The notes under the pieces: generated by a model
The model's input: only the letters and a program-made list of their open reading frames with translations
Told to the model about the DNA's origin: nothing
Database searches by the model: none
Shown: positions 33,480 to 43,568 of the stretch, one piece after another
Position numbering within the stretch: position 1 is the first letter of the stretch
Layout: every line of letters begins with the position of its first letter
Assembly: GCF_024189295.1 (NCBI RefSeq)
Contig: NZ_JAIZEN010000020.1
Location: forward strand, 1 to 53,804
Length of the DNA: 53,804 bases
Reading direction: 5' to 3'
Origin: Halobacillus sp. A1
GTDB lineage: Bacteria; Bacillota; Bacilli; Bacillales; Halobacillaceae
Made by a program: the position numbers and the translations under genes

Positions 33480-33986
33480 TCAATCATCCTCAACATCCAA
33501 CTCATAACTCGACCCATCTCTCCCTGGAGTAATCACCGAAACCCTCCACAAATCTTCCCCCACATCAAAAGCAACAGATTCAATAATTCGCACATCCTGC
33601 TCAACCTCTTCCAAAGCCCTTCTAATCACTTCATCCTCCGACAAATCTGCTCCCTCAGGCGCTTCCGTGGATTGAACTTCAACTTCCTTAATATCCGCCT
33701 GCCCGGGATAGGAGGTTTCCACTCCCTCTTTAACCCACACTTCTACATACTGTCCGATCTCTACGTCGTCAGGAGCATCCGAACCCCAGAGAGCATCATA
33801 ATAATCGTCTTCTCCGTTTCCATTTGCATCTTCTGGTTCAGGATCAGTGACTAAAATTCGGTCATCTTCTTGATTGGTGACATACCCTTCGATTTCCGGC
33901 TTTCCTAAGTCTTCTTGTTCCTCATCGGAAGAACAGCCTCCCAATAAAAAAAGCACAGTAAACAACCCAGCCGTAACGTTCTTCAT
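33480..33986 (-). CDS. Lipoprotein, DUF3221-like
   Basis: A 168-residue lipoprotein with signal MKNVTAGLFTVLFLLGGCSS (Cys18 lipidated). The middle (about 32-105: IEGYVTNQEDDRILVTDP, YDALWGSDAPDDVEIGQYVEVWV, ETSYPGQADIKEVEV) matches the OB-like DUF3221 pattern seen in Bacillaceae lipoproteins, ending with the typical SYPGQA motif. The C-terminal part (VIRRALEEVEQDVRIIESVAF...WRVSVI) resembles small secreted alpha/beta modules of unknown role. Acidic. It lies 38 bases downstream of the ABC exporter with AGGAGGGTTTC before ATG, so it may be co-transcribed. Confidence 0.75.
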   Translation of the reverse strand: MKNVTAGLFTVLFLLGGCSSDEEQEDLGKPEIEGYVTNQEDDRILVTDPEPEDANGNGEDDYYDALWGSDAPDDVEIGQYVEVWVKEGVETSYPGQADIKEVEVQSTEAPEGADLSEDEVIRRALEEVEQDVRIIESVAFDVGEDLWRVSVITPGRDGSSYELDVEDD

Positions 33987-34024
33987 GAAACCCTCCTAAA
34001 GAGTTCTTTAAGTCAATCCTACAC

Positions 34025-35741
<1,717 letters not shown>

Positions 35742-35749
<8 letters not shown>

Positions 35750-36464
35750 CACCGGACACCCCGGCATCGACTTTAATCAAATCCCAAGCTGTCACAATCC
35801 CGAGCGGGGATTCATCGCGGCAGCCGCTTTTCGTCAGCAGCACCGCTTTTAATTTATGGCCGTTCGCATGGCTGCGCTCATATACATCCTCGACCTCAAA
35901 GACGGACTCATCCTCGGGCAAAAAGACGGCCTCACGCATCGATTCATCCTCGAGCAGGTCGCTCACTTTCACGCCCTCCATGCATACGGAACCGTCGACA
36001 ACGTTATGGCTCATCCACCTGACGATCGCCGTGTCCGTCAGCAAGCCGAGAAACAATCCTTGAGGCCCTTCATAAATCGGAAACTGGGACACGCGATGCT
36101 CTCGGAACTCTTTCATCACGTCAAGCAGATCCGAGTCTGCATAGAAGAACATCACCGGACAAGACGCAATTTCCATAGCTAACGGAGGTTGGTCAAGCGT
36201 CCGTTTAATTTTCTCAAGCTCTTCGACGACCTCCTCGTGGGGGGAAGCGATATAATACCCATCACGCACCCGCTCATGAACGATCGCATTCCGCAGCTTC
36301 GCATACTGGCGAAGGGAATCGAAATGCTCCTTGATGATACTGCGGTCCCGCGATCGCTGCAGCAGTTCGACGAAATTATCATTTTTCGGGTAGCCGTTCA
36401 TTTCCTTCAGCGTCTGATGGATTTGATTGAACGCCATTTCAAAACGCTTCACTAATTCACTCAC
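35742..36464 (-). CDS. HEPN-like N-terminus plus CBS-pair protein
   Basis: A 240-residue cytoplasmic protein. Residues about 1-95 are helical and contain LRNAIVHER: Arg58, Asn59, four positions to His63, the Rx4H pattern of HEPN ribonuclease or nucleic-acid-binding domains. Residues about 100-232 form two CBS repeats (CPVMFFYADSDLLDVMKEFREHRVSQFPIYEG, LLTDTAIVRWM; VFEVEDVYERSHANGHKLKAVLLT, GIVTAWDLI), which bind adenosine nucleotides. An RNase or sensor gated by a nucleotide is an attractive inference but unproven. It is translationally coupled to the ABC exporter, so it might instead regulate that transporter. GGTGTTAAGGTCGTG lies before the ATG (weak ribosome binding site). Confidence 0.8.
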
Positions 36465-36749
36465 GACCTTAACACCACCTTTATGATCTACTCATAGTAT
36501 ACCGAAACTCTCCACCACTCACACATGTAAACTATAACGAATCCATCAACCCATTGTAAAAAATCACAGAAATAGAAGAACACCCCTATCAATCGCCCAG
36601 CACCCGGATGTTCCTTGTGGATATACTATAGAACGAGTAAAATACGCAGAAAATTGGTAACAATTGCTCACAAAAAATGTCGTGCTTTAAATAGAACGTC
36701 TGAACAAAATATGCTACACTCTATATATACAGTGAAAGAAGGTGATAGG

Positions 36750-37079
36750 ATGATCGGTGATCGCATCCAGCACATCAGAAAAAATCGACAATTATCGCTA
36801 TCAGAGCTAGCCGAACGAGCAGGGGTCGCCAAATCCTATTTGAGCTCCATAGAACGTAATCTCCAATCCAATCCCTCGGTCCAATTCTTAGAAAAAATCT
36901 CTAGAGAGCTCGACGTTTCGATGAACTACCTGTTGCATGGAGACAACGCAGAGAAAGATGTTAACTTAGATGACGGTTGGATTGAACTCGTACAGGAAGC
37001 TCAGGACTCCGGCATCTCCAAAGAACAATTCCGCGAGTACTTGGAATTCAATAAATGGCGGACGAACAAAAAGAATTAA
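36750..37079 (+). CDS. SinR-like biofilm/EPS regulator, copy 1
   Basis: A 109-residue regulator very like B. subtilis SinR: HTH at about 1-66 (MIGDRIQHIRKNRQLSLSEL, AERAGVAKSYLSSIERNLQS, NPSVQFLEKIS) and a SinR/SinI-type dimerisation segment at about 75-105 (LDDGWIELVQEAQDSGISKE, QFREYLEFNKW). SinR represses matrix operons by binding GTTCTYT; such boxes occur before the two downstream phosphatase genes. Start at ATG 36750 with AAGAAGGTGATAGG; the longer open frame (from 36615) has no SinR-like sequence. Two ATAGAAC repeats (about 36628 and 36691) upstream are one base from the consensus on the other strand. Terminator at 37090. Confidence 0.9.
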   Translation: MIGDRIQHIRKNRQLSLSELAERAGVAKSYLSSIERNLQSNPSVQFLEKISRELDVSMNYLLHGDNAEKDVNLDDGWIELVQEAQDSGISKEQFREYLEFNKWRTNKKN

Positions 37080-37089
37080 TCGTAAGACG

Positions 37090-37122
37090 AATCACTTCCA
37101 CAAACAGGGGAGTGATTTTTTT
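37090..37122 (+). terminator. Terminator after SinR-like copy 1
   Basis: AATCACTTCC and GGGAGTGATT pair (one G-U), followed by seven T. It separates the regulator from the first phosphatase gene. Confidence 0.8.
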
Positions 37123-37195
37123 ATGTCCATTCGACAAAAAAACAGAAAAACACGTTCCATTTTATGACAAACAAAAAACCCCTGGGGGTGATACG

Positions 37196-37219
37196 ATGAA
37201 AAAAGAAATAGAAATATAA
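37196..37219 (+). other. Seven-codon mini-ORF before the first phosphatase
   Basis: ATG AAA AAA GAA ATA GAA ATA TAA (MKKEIEI) follows a strong GGGGGTGATACG, 20 bases ahead of the phosphatase's own AAGGGGAGAACGAAC and GTG. It could be a leader peptide, or the stump of a lost gene. Confidence 0.35.
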
Positions 37220-37239
37220 GAAATAAGGGGAGAACGAAC

Positions 37240-38013
37240 GTGATCGATCTACATAGCCACATCCTGCCTGGAGTAGATGACGGGGCACAGTCTTTAGAGG
37301 AGAGTATGGCCATGGCTGAAGCAGCTCTGCAGGAAGGCATCGATACCATAATAGCAGCACCAAATCACTTGAACGGATCCTACGTGAATGACAAACCGAT
37401 CATTTTGAAAAAAGTGAATGACTTACATAATGAACTTCAAAAAAGAAAGATGGGGCTCACCGTGCTGCCCGGACAGCTGACTCGCCTAAACGGAGAGTTA
37501 CTGGATGACTTAAAAAACGGCACGATCCTCACCATCAACCGGACGAGTCCGTACGTATTGATCGAATTACCAGGAGATCACGTGCCGCAATACACAAACC
37601 ATCTCCTATTCAACCTGCAGATGGAAGGCTATCAGCCAATTATCGCGAACCCTGAACGGAATGAATATATTCAAAAGCATCCGAACGCCCTCTATACACT
37701 CGTGAAAAATGGAGCATACTCCCAAGTGACGGCTGCCAGCCTATGTGGCAGACACGGCAGAGCCGTGCGTAAACTCGCTCACCAGCTGATTGAAGCGAAT
37801 CTCGTTCATGTCATAGCATCTGACATTCATCAACTTCAGAAAAAGAAAGGCTTTCATATGAAAGAAGCGTACCGCCAAATCGAAAAAGTTCATGGCAGCT
37901 CGCACGTGTATTTATTGAAGGAAAATGCGCATTCCATAATAGAAGGACACGCTTTCATTACAAATCCGCCGGAACATGTAATAAAGCGTGAATTATTTTC
38001 CAATTTTTTATGA
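37240..38013 (+). CDS. PHP-type tyrosine-phosphatase homologue, copy 1, probably inactive
   Basis: A 257-residue CpsB/YwqE-family protein. Metal ligands in S. pneumoniae CpsB are His5, His7, His42, Glu80, Glu108, His136, Asp199 and His201. Here MIDLHSHILPG keeps His5 and His7, and VLIEL and ASDIH keep three more. But APNHLNG has Asn at 42, GQLTR has Leu for Glu80, and IIANPERN has Asn for His136. Copies 2 and 3 in this window keep all of these. It is therefore likely catalytically dead and may act as a binding or regulatory paralogue (inference). GTG start after AAGGGGAGAACGAAC. GC-richer than the downstream capsule genes. Confidence 0.85.
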   Translation: MIDLHSHILPGVDDGAQSLEESMAMAEAALQEGIDTIIAAPNHLNGSYVNDKPIILKKVNDLHNELQKRKMGLTVLPGQLTRLNGELLDDLKNGTILTINRTSPYVLIELPGDHVPQYTNHLLFNLQMEGYQPIIANPERNEYIQKHPNALYTLVKNGAYSQVTAASLCGRHGRAVRKLAHQLIEANLVHVIASDIHQLQKKKGFHMKEAYRQIEKVHGSSHVYLLKENAHSIIEGHAFITNPPEHVIKRELFSNFL

Positions 38014-38306
38014 TGGTATCGACATAATTCCGCTATTTGTGACAAACAATTAGGCATTTTTTCATAGCGTCGTTGCCGACCGAGAACTAAGTAGCAGGAC
38101 AAACCTCATGATTATGAACTTCGATGGTGTGCATTATCATGGATTTTGCACAAATGTCATTTCTTTATAAGAAACGATAATTCGATATATTGGAATCATC
38201 GTTTGATTGTGATATTATAATAAAAAAGTCTTATGTATTTACCAACTTCTAAGTAGTTTAGCAAACAGAGAGACAGACGCATTAAAAGCAAAAGTAGGTG
38301 AAAGCA
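38014..38306. other. Intergenic region before SinR-like copy 2
   Basis: No gene. It holds several small inverted repeats (AAACGATAATTCG...CATCGTTT at about 38172-38203) and a TATAAT at about 38216-38221 that may be the -10 of the SinR-like gene. CGAGAAC at about 38081 is one base off a SinR box. Confidence 0.35.
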
Positions 38307-38639
38307 GTGATTGGTGATCGAATCCAGGCATTAAGAAAAAGCCGAGGGATGTCCATGTCTGAACTCGCGGTCAGGACAGGCTTTGCGAAATCCTATATCA
38401 GTTCGATCGAACGCGGTGTCCAGTCCAATCCGTCGATTCACTTCGTAGAGAAGATATCGGAGGTTCTCGGGGTTTCTGTGAACTACATCGTCCTTGGAGA
38501 AACAAATAACCCGGATATTCCGCTGGATGATGATTGGGTGGAGTTAGTGCTGGAAGCAATGAACTCTGGTTTATCCAAGCAGCAATTTCGCGAATATCTC
38601 GAATTCAATAAATGGCGTCTTCAAAAAGAAGACGAGTAA
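38307..38639 (+). CDS. SinR-like biofilm/EPS regulator, copy 2
   Basis: A 110-residue paralogue of the regulator at 36750: HTH VIGDRIQALRKSRGMSMSEL, VRTGFAKSYISSIERGVQSN, PSIHFVEKISEVLGVSVNYI, and dimerisation segment LDDDWVELVLEAMNSGLSKQ, QFREYLEFNKW. GTG start at 38307, matching the MIGDRI start of copy 1, with GTAGGTGAAAGCA before it; three extra codons are open upstream. In B. subtilis two SinR-type proteins (SinR and SlrR) form mixed complexes that change targets; two copies here could do likewise (inference). No SinI-only gene was found in the window. Confidence 0.9.
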   Translation: MIGDRIQALRKSRGMSMSELAVRTGFAKSYISSIERGVQSNPSIHFVEKISEVLGVSVNYIVLGETNNPDIPLDDDWVELVLEAMNSGLSKQQFREYLEFNKWRLQKEDE

Positions 38640-38680
38640 CTATATATAGGTTTACATGATATCTTTAAAAGGATAAATTG

Positions 38681-38723
38681 AAAGAACCTTTAGACTTATA
38701 AGCAGGGAATATAAAAAGAGAAC
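38681..38723 (-). promoter_or_regulatory. Two SinR boxes before phosphatase copy 2
   Basis: AAAGAAC (38681-38687) and AGAGAAC (38717-38723) read GTTCTTT and GTTCTCT on the minus strand, both perfect matches to the SinR consensus GTTCTYT. They are 36 bases apart in the same orientation in a 126-base gap. Confidence 0.6.
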
Positions 38724-38765
38724 CCTTGCTTTCCAATATATTATCAAGGGAAGGGGCATTAGCAA

Positions 38766-39533
38766 ATGATTGATATTCACAGCCACATTTTACCGGGGGT
38801 AGATGATGGTGCACAAACGATGGAAGAAAGCATTGAAATGGCGCAGGCCGCAGTAGAAGAAGGAATTACGACCATTGTCGCAACTCCTCATCATAAGAAT
38901 GGAGAATACGACAACTACAAGCACGACATTATTATCCAAGTGAACGAGCTTAACCGTGTGCTGAAACAGAAAGGGATTGAGCTCAACGTATTACCTGGAC
39001 AGGAAACAAGAATGAATGATTCCCTGATTGAAGGCCTTAGAAAAAATGAGGTGCTTACTTTAAATGTCGACAGTACGTATGTATTTGTGGAATTTCCAAA
39101 TGACCATGTTCCACAATATGCGACGAAATTGTTATACAACCTCCAGCTGGAAGGGTACCAGCCAATCATCGTCCATCCGGAGCGGAACGTAAAAATACAA
39201 GAAAACCCCAACATTCTGTATTCCTTCATCAAAAACGGGGCCTTCTCCCAAATTACGGCGTCAAGCATCGCTGGAAAATTCGGCAAAACAGCAGAGAAAG
39301 TTTCCCAACAGCTCATTGAAGCCAACTTGACTCACTTGGTTGCTTCGGATGCTCATGACAGTAAACGCCGTACGTTCAATATGAAAAAAGCGTACAGCAA
39401 AATAGAAAAGCAGTATGGCTTATCATATGTTTACTTTTTCCAGGAGAATGCGGAATATGCTGTCTCTGGAGATACGTTGGCCAGCGATGAACCTATGCAC
39501 GTGAAAAAGAAAAAGGTATTTGGCTTATTTTAA
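38766..39533 (+). CDS. PHP-type protein-tyrosine phosphatase (CpsB/YwqE family), copy 2
   Basis: A 255-residue metal-dependent phosphatase that removes phosphate from tyrosine-kinase tails controlling polysaccharide export. All ligands are present: MIDIHSHILPGVDDGA (His5, His7), ATPHHKNG (His42), GQETR (Glu80), VFVEF (Glu108), IIVHPERN (His136), ASDAH (Asp199 and His201 equivalents). It is more similar to copy 3 than to copy 1. GGGAAGGGGCATTAGCAA before ATG. SinR boxes lie upstream and a strong terminator downstream, so it forms its own transcript. No matching BY-kinase or Wzz-like adaptor is encoded in the window. Confidence 0.92.
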   Translation: MIDIHSHILPGVDDGAQTMEESIEMAQAAVEEGITTIVATPHHKNGEYDNYKHDIIIQVNELNRVLKQKGIELNVLPGQETRMNDSLIEGLRKNEVLTLNVDSTYVFVEFPNDHVPQYATKLLYNLQLEGYQPIIVHPERNVKIQENPNILYSFIKNGAFSQITASSIAGKFGKTAEKVSQQLIEANLTHLVASDAHDSKRRTFNMKKAYSKIEKQYGLSYVYFFQENAEYAVSGDTLASDEPMHVKKKKVFGLF

Positions 39534-39544
39534 TAGATAGAAAG

Positions 39545-39578
39545 AAGAAGGAGCTGATCATCAGCTCCTTCTTTTTTT
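39545..39578 (+). terminator. Terminator after phosphatase copy 2
   Basis: AAGAAGGAGCTGA, loop TCA, TCAGCTCCTTCTT: a perfect 13-base stem followed by T residues. Confidence 0.93.
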
Positions 39579-39716
39579 GATAATGGGTGTAAGCGGATAC
39601 GCCAAATTACCTATTGAAAACATAAAAAAGTTACAGTAAGTCTAAACGTTGGTATCATCCTATTTATCGTGTAAATTTTACAAAAATAGAGTTAATATAA
39701 TAAATATTCCCTATAA

Positions 39717-39768
39717 TTGAACGAATAAACCTGATATACTTATACCATTATAAACCATCATAGAGAAC
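39717..39768 (+). promoter_or_regulatory. Putative promoter and SinR box before phosphatase copy 3 and capsule operon
   Basis: TTGAAC (39717-39722) and TATACC (39741-39746), 18 bases apart, make a weak sigma-A promoter. AGAGAAC (39762-39768; GTTCTCT on the minus strand) matches the SinR consensus perfectly and would lie at the start of the transcript. Repression of the exopolysaccharide operon by a SinR-like protein follows as an inference. Confidence 0.45.
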
Positions 39769-39810
39769 GAACTGTGAAAATTTGAAAATATTAGGAGAGG
39801 AGCCGGATTA

Positions 39811-40581
39811 TTGATCGACATACATAGCCACATACTCCCAGGGATCGATGATGGAGCTCAGACGATGGATGATAGCATTCTCATGGCGAAAGCCGCAGTT
39901 GAAGATGGAATCCATACCATAATCGCCACACCCCACCATAAGAATGGGCAATATGATAACTACAAAACACAAATTATAGAACTCACCGCCGAACTCAACC
40001 ACCAACTACACATACATCACATTCCATTAACCGTTCTGCCTGGTCAGGAAACACGAATTCACGGAGAGATGGTCGAAGGAATACGCTCGGAAGACATTTT
40101 GACCTTGAACAATCAAGGAAGTTATGTTTTCGTCGAATTTCCTTTTGATGCTGTCCCAAGATACGCGAAGCAGCTGCTGTTTGATATCCAGCTGGAAGGC
40201 TATCAGCCGATTATCGTCCATCCAGAACGGAATAGACAAATCATCGAACATCCCGACATTCTATACAGTTTAGTGAAAAAAGGAGCATTTACTCAAATTA
40301 CTGCAGGCAGCGTGACCGGGCAATTTGGCAAGAATGTTCAGAAATTCACCCGCCAGCTAATCGAAGCGAACCAGACCCACCTGATTGCATCTGATGCCCA
40401 CAACACCGAGAGCCGAGGGTTCTGTATGACAGATGCATATGAGGAAATAAGGGAGAACTATGGGGCATCCATGGTTTATTTGTTTGCGGAGAATGCAGAG
40501 TATGTGGTGAATGGGGAAAACTTGGCTTCGGATTCACCGAGTCATATTAAGAAAAAAAGGAAGTTATTTGGAGTTTTTTGA
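39811..40581 (+). CDS. PHP-type protein-tyrosine phosphatase (CpsB/YwqE family), copy 3
   Basis: A 256-residue paralogue with complete metal ligands: MIDIHSHILPGIDDGA, ATPHHKNG, GQETR, VFVEF, VHPERN, ASDAH. The C-terminus ends SHIKKKRKLFGVF, like copy 2's MHVKKKKVFGLF, which points to recent duplication. The start is TTG at 39811, after TAGGAGAGGAGCCGGATTA. The priming sugar transferase begins 52 bases downstream without a terminator, so this copy probably opens the capsule operon and tunes polymer length or export by dephosphorylating a BY-kinase encoded elsewhere (inference). Confidence 0.93.
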   Translation: MIDIHSHILPGIDDGAQTMDDSILMAKAAVEDGIHTIIATPHHKNGQYDNYKTQIIELTAELNHQLHIHHIPLTVLPGQETRIHGEMVEGIRSEDILTLNNQGSYVFVEFPFDAVPRYAKQLLFDIQLEGYQPIIVHPERNRQIIEHPDILYSLVKKGAFTQITAGSVTGQFGKNVQKFTRQLIEANQTHLIASDAHNTESRGFCMTDAYEEIRENYGASMVYLFAENAEYVVNGENLASDSPSHIKKKRKLFGVF

Positions 40582-40633
40582 TAGATTTTAATTTTATAAA
40601 AAAATGTACATATAAAAATAAGGAGTTAAAAAA

Positions 40634-41305
40634 ATGTTAACTAAAGAAGAAAAGTCTAGTAGAATTAATGAAACCTCTATTACAGTAGATAGAGCCTTTT
40701 ACGAAAATCATATTAATTACAAGGTTCAAATGTATAATCAATTAAAAAATATTATTGATCTTTTCATAGCGATTATCGGATTAATTATTACATCACCGAT
40801 ACTAATTCTAACTGCAATAGCAATTAAAATAGAATCCAAAGGCTCTGTATTTTATGCCCAAGAGAGAGTTGGTATTCATGGAAATACTTTTAAAGTTTTA
40901 AAGCTTCGTTCAATGGCTATGGGAGCAGAAAAAAATGGTGCACAATGGGCCACAGATAACGACCCTAGAGTTACGAAGGTAGGCAAGTTTATTAGGAAAA
41001 CTAGAATAGATGAAATTCCTCAATTTCTTAATATTATTATAGGTGATATGTCTTTAATAGGACCTCGTCCGGAACGACCGATATTCACTGCAGAGTTTAA
41101 TAGGGAGATACCTGGGTTTGTAAATAGACTATCTGTAAAACCGGGTCTTACGGGATGGGCTCAAGTAAATGGTGGATATGATATTACGCCTAGAGAAAAG
41201 TTGCAACTAGATATTGAATACATAAAGAACATGAATCTACTGTTGGATATGAAAATTATTTTATTAACAATAAAAACTGTGCTAACTGGAAACGGAGCAA
41301 GATAG
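40634..41305 (+). CDS. Undecaprenyl-phosphate sugar-phosphate transferase (priming enzyme)
   Basis: A 223-residue membrane protein of the bacterial sugar transferase (WcaJ/EpsL/PglC) family. It starts each repeat unit by moving a sugar-1-phosphate to undecaprenyl phosphate. One N-terminal helix (IIDLFIAIIGLIITSPILIL) precedes the catalytic domain: SVFYAQERVGIHGNTFKVLK, LRSM, TRIDEIPQF, GDMSLIGPRPERP, and KPGLTGWAQVNG. The short form lacks the multi-helix N-terminus of WbaP. AAGGAGTTAAAAAA before ATG. AT content rises from here, typical of transferred polysaccharide loci. Confidence 0.93.
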   Translation: MLTKEEKSSRINETSITVDRAFYENHINYKVQMYNQLKNIIDLFIAIIGLIITSPILILTAIAIKIESKGSVFYAQERVGIHGNTFKVLKLRSMAMGAEKNGAQWATDNDPRVTKVGKFIRKTRIDEIPQFLNIIIGDMSLIGPRPERPIFTAEFNREIPGFVNRLSVKPGLTGWAQVNGGYDITPREKLQLDIEYIKNMNLLLDMKIILLTIKTVLTGNGAR

Positions 41306-41319
41306 GGAGTGTTCATAAT

Positions 41320-42276
41320 ATGGAAAAAGTACTTGTAACTGGTGGATGTGGATTTATTGGATCTCACATAGTGGAAAACCTTGTTGAATTGGGTTACAAA
41401 GTAACGGTTATTGATGATTTAAGTTCAGGGGATTTAGACTACATTGATGAAACAAATGTGAAATTTTATAAACAAGATGTAGCCAATTCAGAAGTAATAG
41501 AAATAATTGAAAATGAGGCACCTGATTATATTATTCATCAGGCTGCGCAGGTAAGTGTATCTAAATCAATATTAGACATTAATAAAGATAGTAAAATTAA
41601 TATCCAAGGGTCAGTAAATCTCATAAAAGCAGCTGCACAGAGCAATGTTAAAAAAATAGTTTTTGCTTCTTCTGCAGCGGTATACGGGAACCCTGAAAAA
41701 TTACCAGTAGAGATAGACCATTCAATAAACCCGCTATCACCTTATGGATTGTCTAAATATACAGTGGAACGGTATTTAAAGCTTGCTAAAGATTATTATA
41801 ACGTTAACTATTCAATATTACGGTATAGCAATGTGTTTGGGCCAAGACAAGACGCAATCGGTGAGGGTGGAGTAGTAGCAATATTTGCTGATCGAATGAT
41901 TAATAATTTGGATATATCCATTCATGGGGATGGGGAGCAAACAAGAGATTTTGTATTTGTGAAAGATGTTGCAGATGCTAACGTTAAGGCTTTATATAGA
42001 GGTGATAATTCCATCTTTAATGTATCTTCAGGAGAAAGGATTTCTGTAAATGAACTTTTTAATTCTATGAAAGAAGCTAGCCACTACAGTAGAAAAGCAA
42101 TTTATTCTGCTCGAAGACTAGGTGATATAGAACATAGCATGTTGGATAATGAACAAACTATCGCTAATTTAAATTGGAACATCAATTATTCTATCAAACA
42201 AGGAATTGAAGAAACTGTTGATTTTTATAAATCTACTAGCTTGTCTAGTGAAAATAGCGTACAGTTTCAAAAGTGA
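41320..42276 (+). CDS. NAD-dependent sugar-nucleotide epimerase (GalE-like SDR)
   Basis: A 318-residue extended short-chain dehydrogenase. Rossmann motif TGGCGFIGSH at 7-16; catalytic SSAAVYG and YGLSK (YxxxK); RYSNVFGPRQD; and sugar-binding DGEQTRDFVFVKDVA. It probably interconverts UDP-Glc/UDP-Gal or the N-acetyl forms, feeding the local glycosyltransferases; the exact substrate cannot be set by eye. It starts 14 bases after the priming enzyme with TAGGGAGTGTTCATAAT upstream. Confidence 0.88.
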   Translation: MEKVLVTGGCGFIGSHIVENLVELGYKVTVIDDLSSGDLDYIDETNVKFYKQDVANSEVIEIIENEAPDYIIHQAAQVSVSKSILDINKDSKINIQGSVNLIKAAAQSNVKKIVFASSAAVYGNPEKLPVEIDHSINPLSPYGLSKYTVERYLKLAKDYYNVNYSILRYSNVFGPRQDAIGEGGVVAIFADRMINNLDISIHGDGEQTRDFVFVKDVADANVKALYRGDNSIFNVSSGERISVNELFNSMKEASHYSRKAIYSARRLGDIEHSMLDNEQTIANLNWNINYSIKQGIEETVDFYKSTSLSSENSVQFQK

Positions 42277-42317
42277 AAAAGCATTAATTATAGATGATTA
42301 GAGATGGAGGATTTAAC

Positions 42318-43196
42318 GTGAGTAAAATCAAAAAAGCAATTATTCCTGCTGCAGGGTTAGGAACTCGTTTTTTACCTGCGACTAAAGCAATGCCAAAAGA
42401 AATGCTTCCAATAGTAGACAAGCCTACAATTCAATATATTGTAGAAGAAGCAATTGAATCAGGGATTGAAGATATCATAATCGTTACTGGTAAAGGTAAG
42501 CGTGCGATTGAAGACCACTTTGATAATAATTTCGAACTAGAAGATAATTTAATGAAAAAGGAGAAGTTTGACTTACTAGAAAAAGTCAATGAAACGTCAA
42601 ACGTTGATATTCATTATATCCGTCAAAAGGAACCAAAAGGGCTGGGACATGCTGTATGGAGCGCGCGTAAATTCATCGGTAACGAACCATTTGCAGTGCT
42701 TTTAGGTGATGACATTGTAGAATCAGAAACACCTTGTTTAAAACAATTAATAGACCAGCATGATGAAACCGGTTCTTCTATTATAGGCGTTCAGCAAGTA
42801 GAGGATAACCAAACTCATCGATATGGTATCATCGACCCTTCTGATAAAAATGATCGTCTCTATCAAGTGAATACTTTTGTTGAGAAGCCGAAGCGAGGTA
42901 CGGCGCCATCTAATTTGGCAATTATGGGACGGTATGTACTTAACCCTGAAATTTTCAATTTTCTAGAAGAGCATAAAACAGGAGCTGGTGGTGAGATTCA
43001 GTTAACGGATGCTATCCAAGCATTAAATCAACTGCAAAACGTATTTGCTTATGACTTTGCCGGAACTCGTTATGATGTGGGTGAAAAATTTGGTTTCATT
43101 AAAACCACGATTGAATTCGCTTTGAAGAATAAAGAAATTGGTGGGGAAGTCGAAGAATTGCTAGAATCTCTTGTTAAAAGTAAAGCTATTAAATAA
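42318..43196 (+). CDS. galU: UTP-glucose-1-phosphate uridylyltransferase
   Basis: A 292-residue nucleotidyltransferase (GtaB in B. subtilis) that makes UDP-glucose from UTP and glucose-1-phosphate. Motifs: [20 protein letters not shown] followed by [49 protein letters not shown]; and VEKPK. Start at GTG 42318, with GATGGAGGATTTAAC upstream; eight more open codons lack a ribosome binding site. It supplies UDP-Glc to the dehydrogenase Ugd at the far end of this locus. Confidence 0.95.
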   Translation: MSKIKKAIIPAAGLGTRFLPATKAMPKEMLPIVDKPTIQYIVEEAIESGIEDIIIVTGKGKRAIEDHFDNNFELEDNLMKKEKFDLLEKVNETSNVDIHYIRQKEPKGLGHAVWSARKFIGNEPFAVLLGDDIVESETPCLKQLIDQHDETGSSIIGVQQVEDNQTHRYGIIDPSDKNDRLYQVNTFVEKPKRGTAPSNLAIMGRYVLNPEIFNFLEEHKTGAGGEIQLTDAIQALNQLQNVFAYDFAGTRYDVGEKFGFIKTTIEFALKNKEIGGEVEELLESLVKSKAIK

Positions 43197-43478
43197 TTTA
43201 ATTAGAAAGCTTTAAAATTCAGTCAATCAAAACATCTATAAGTCGTCAAAACATGAAATATACAAGTTACCATGCTGAATTTTTTAATAAGTTGTTAGTG
43301 GTTTATAACTATATTTTTATTATTCTAAAAACAAAGTATAGTTTAATAAGTAATAGCGGGATGGTTAATTGGTTTGTTGACATTAATAAAAAAATTTAAG
43401 ACTATGGGCTAGTAAGCTATATTGAATTATGGGAATGAAATTAAGAGGAATAATAAAGTGCGTTTTTAGGGGCGGGTT
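43197..43478. other. AT-rich gap within the capsule locus
   Basis: No gene or clear terminator seen. It may hold the remains of a lost gene, since the flanking genes otherwise lie close together. Confidence 0.35.
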
Positions 43479-43568
43479 ATGAAAAGAATCTATTTACATT
43501 TAAGATTATTTATAAAGGGTGTAGTTTTAAACATTTCATATTTAAAACTGAGAGAGAGAAAGGTATGA
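43479..43568 (+). CDS. 29-residue mini-ORF coupled to a glycosyltransferase
   Basis: ATG at 43479 follows AGGGGCGGGTT and encodes MKRIYLHLRLFIKGVVLNIS plus YLKLRERKV. Its TGA overlaps the ATG of the next gene (ATGA). The peptide is basic and amphipathic. It may be a leader that couples translation, or the N-terminal stump of a lost polysaccharide gene. Confidence 0.4.
   Translation: MKRIYLHLRLFIKGVVLNISYLKLRERKV

Noticed and set aside
36627-36697. Two ATAGAAC repeats as SinR operators of the first SinR-like gene
   Set aside because: Each differs by one base from GTTCTYT on the other strand; noted in the gene entry but not listed as sites.
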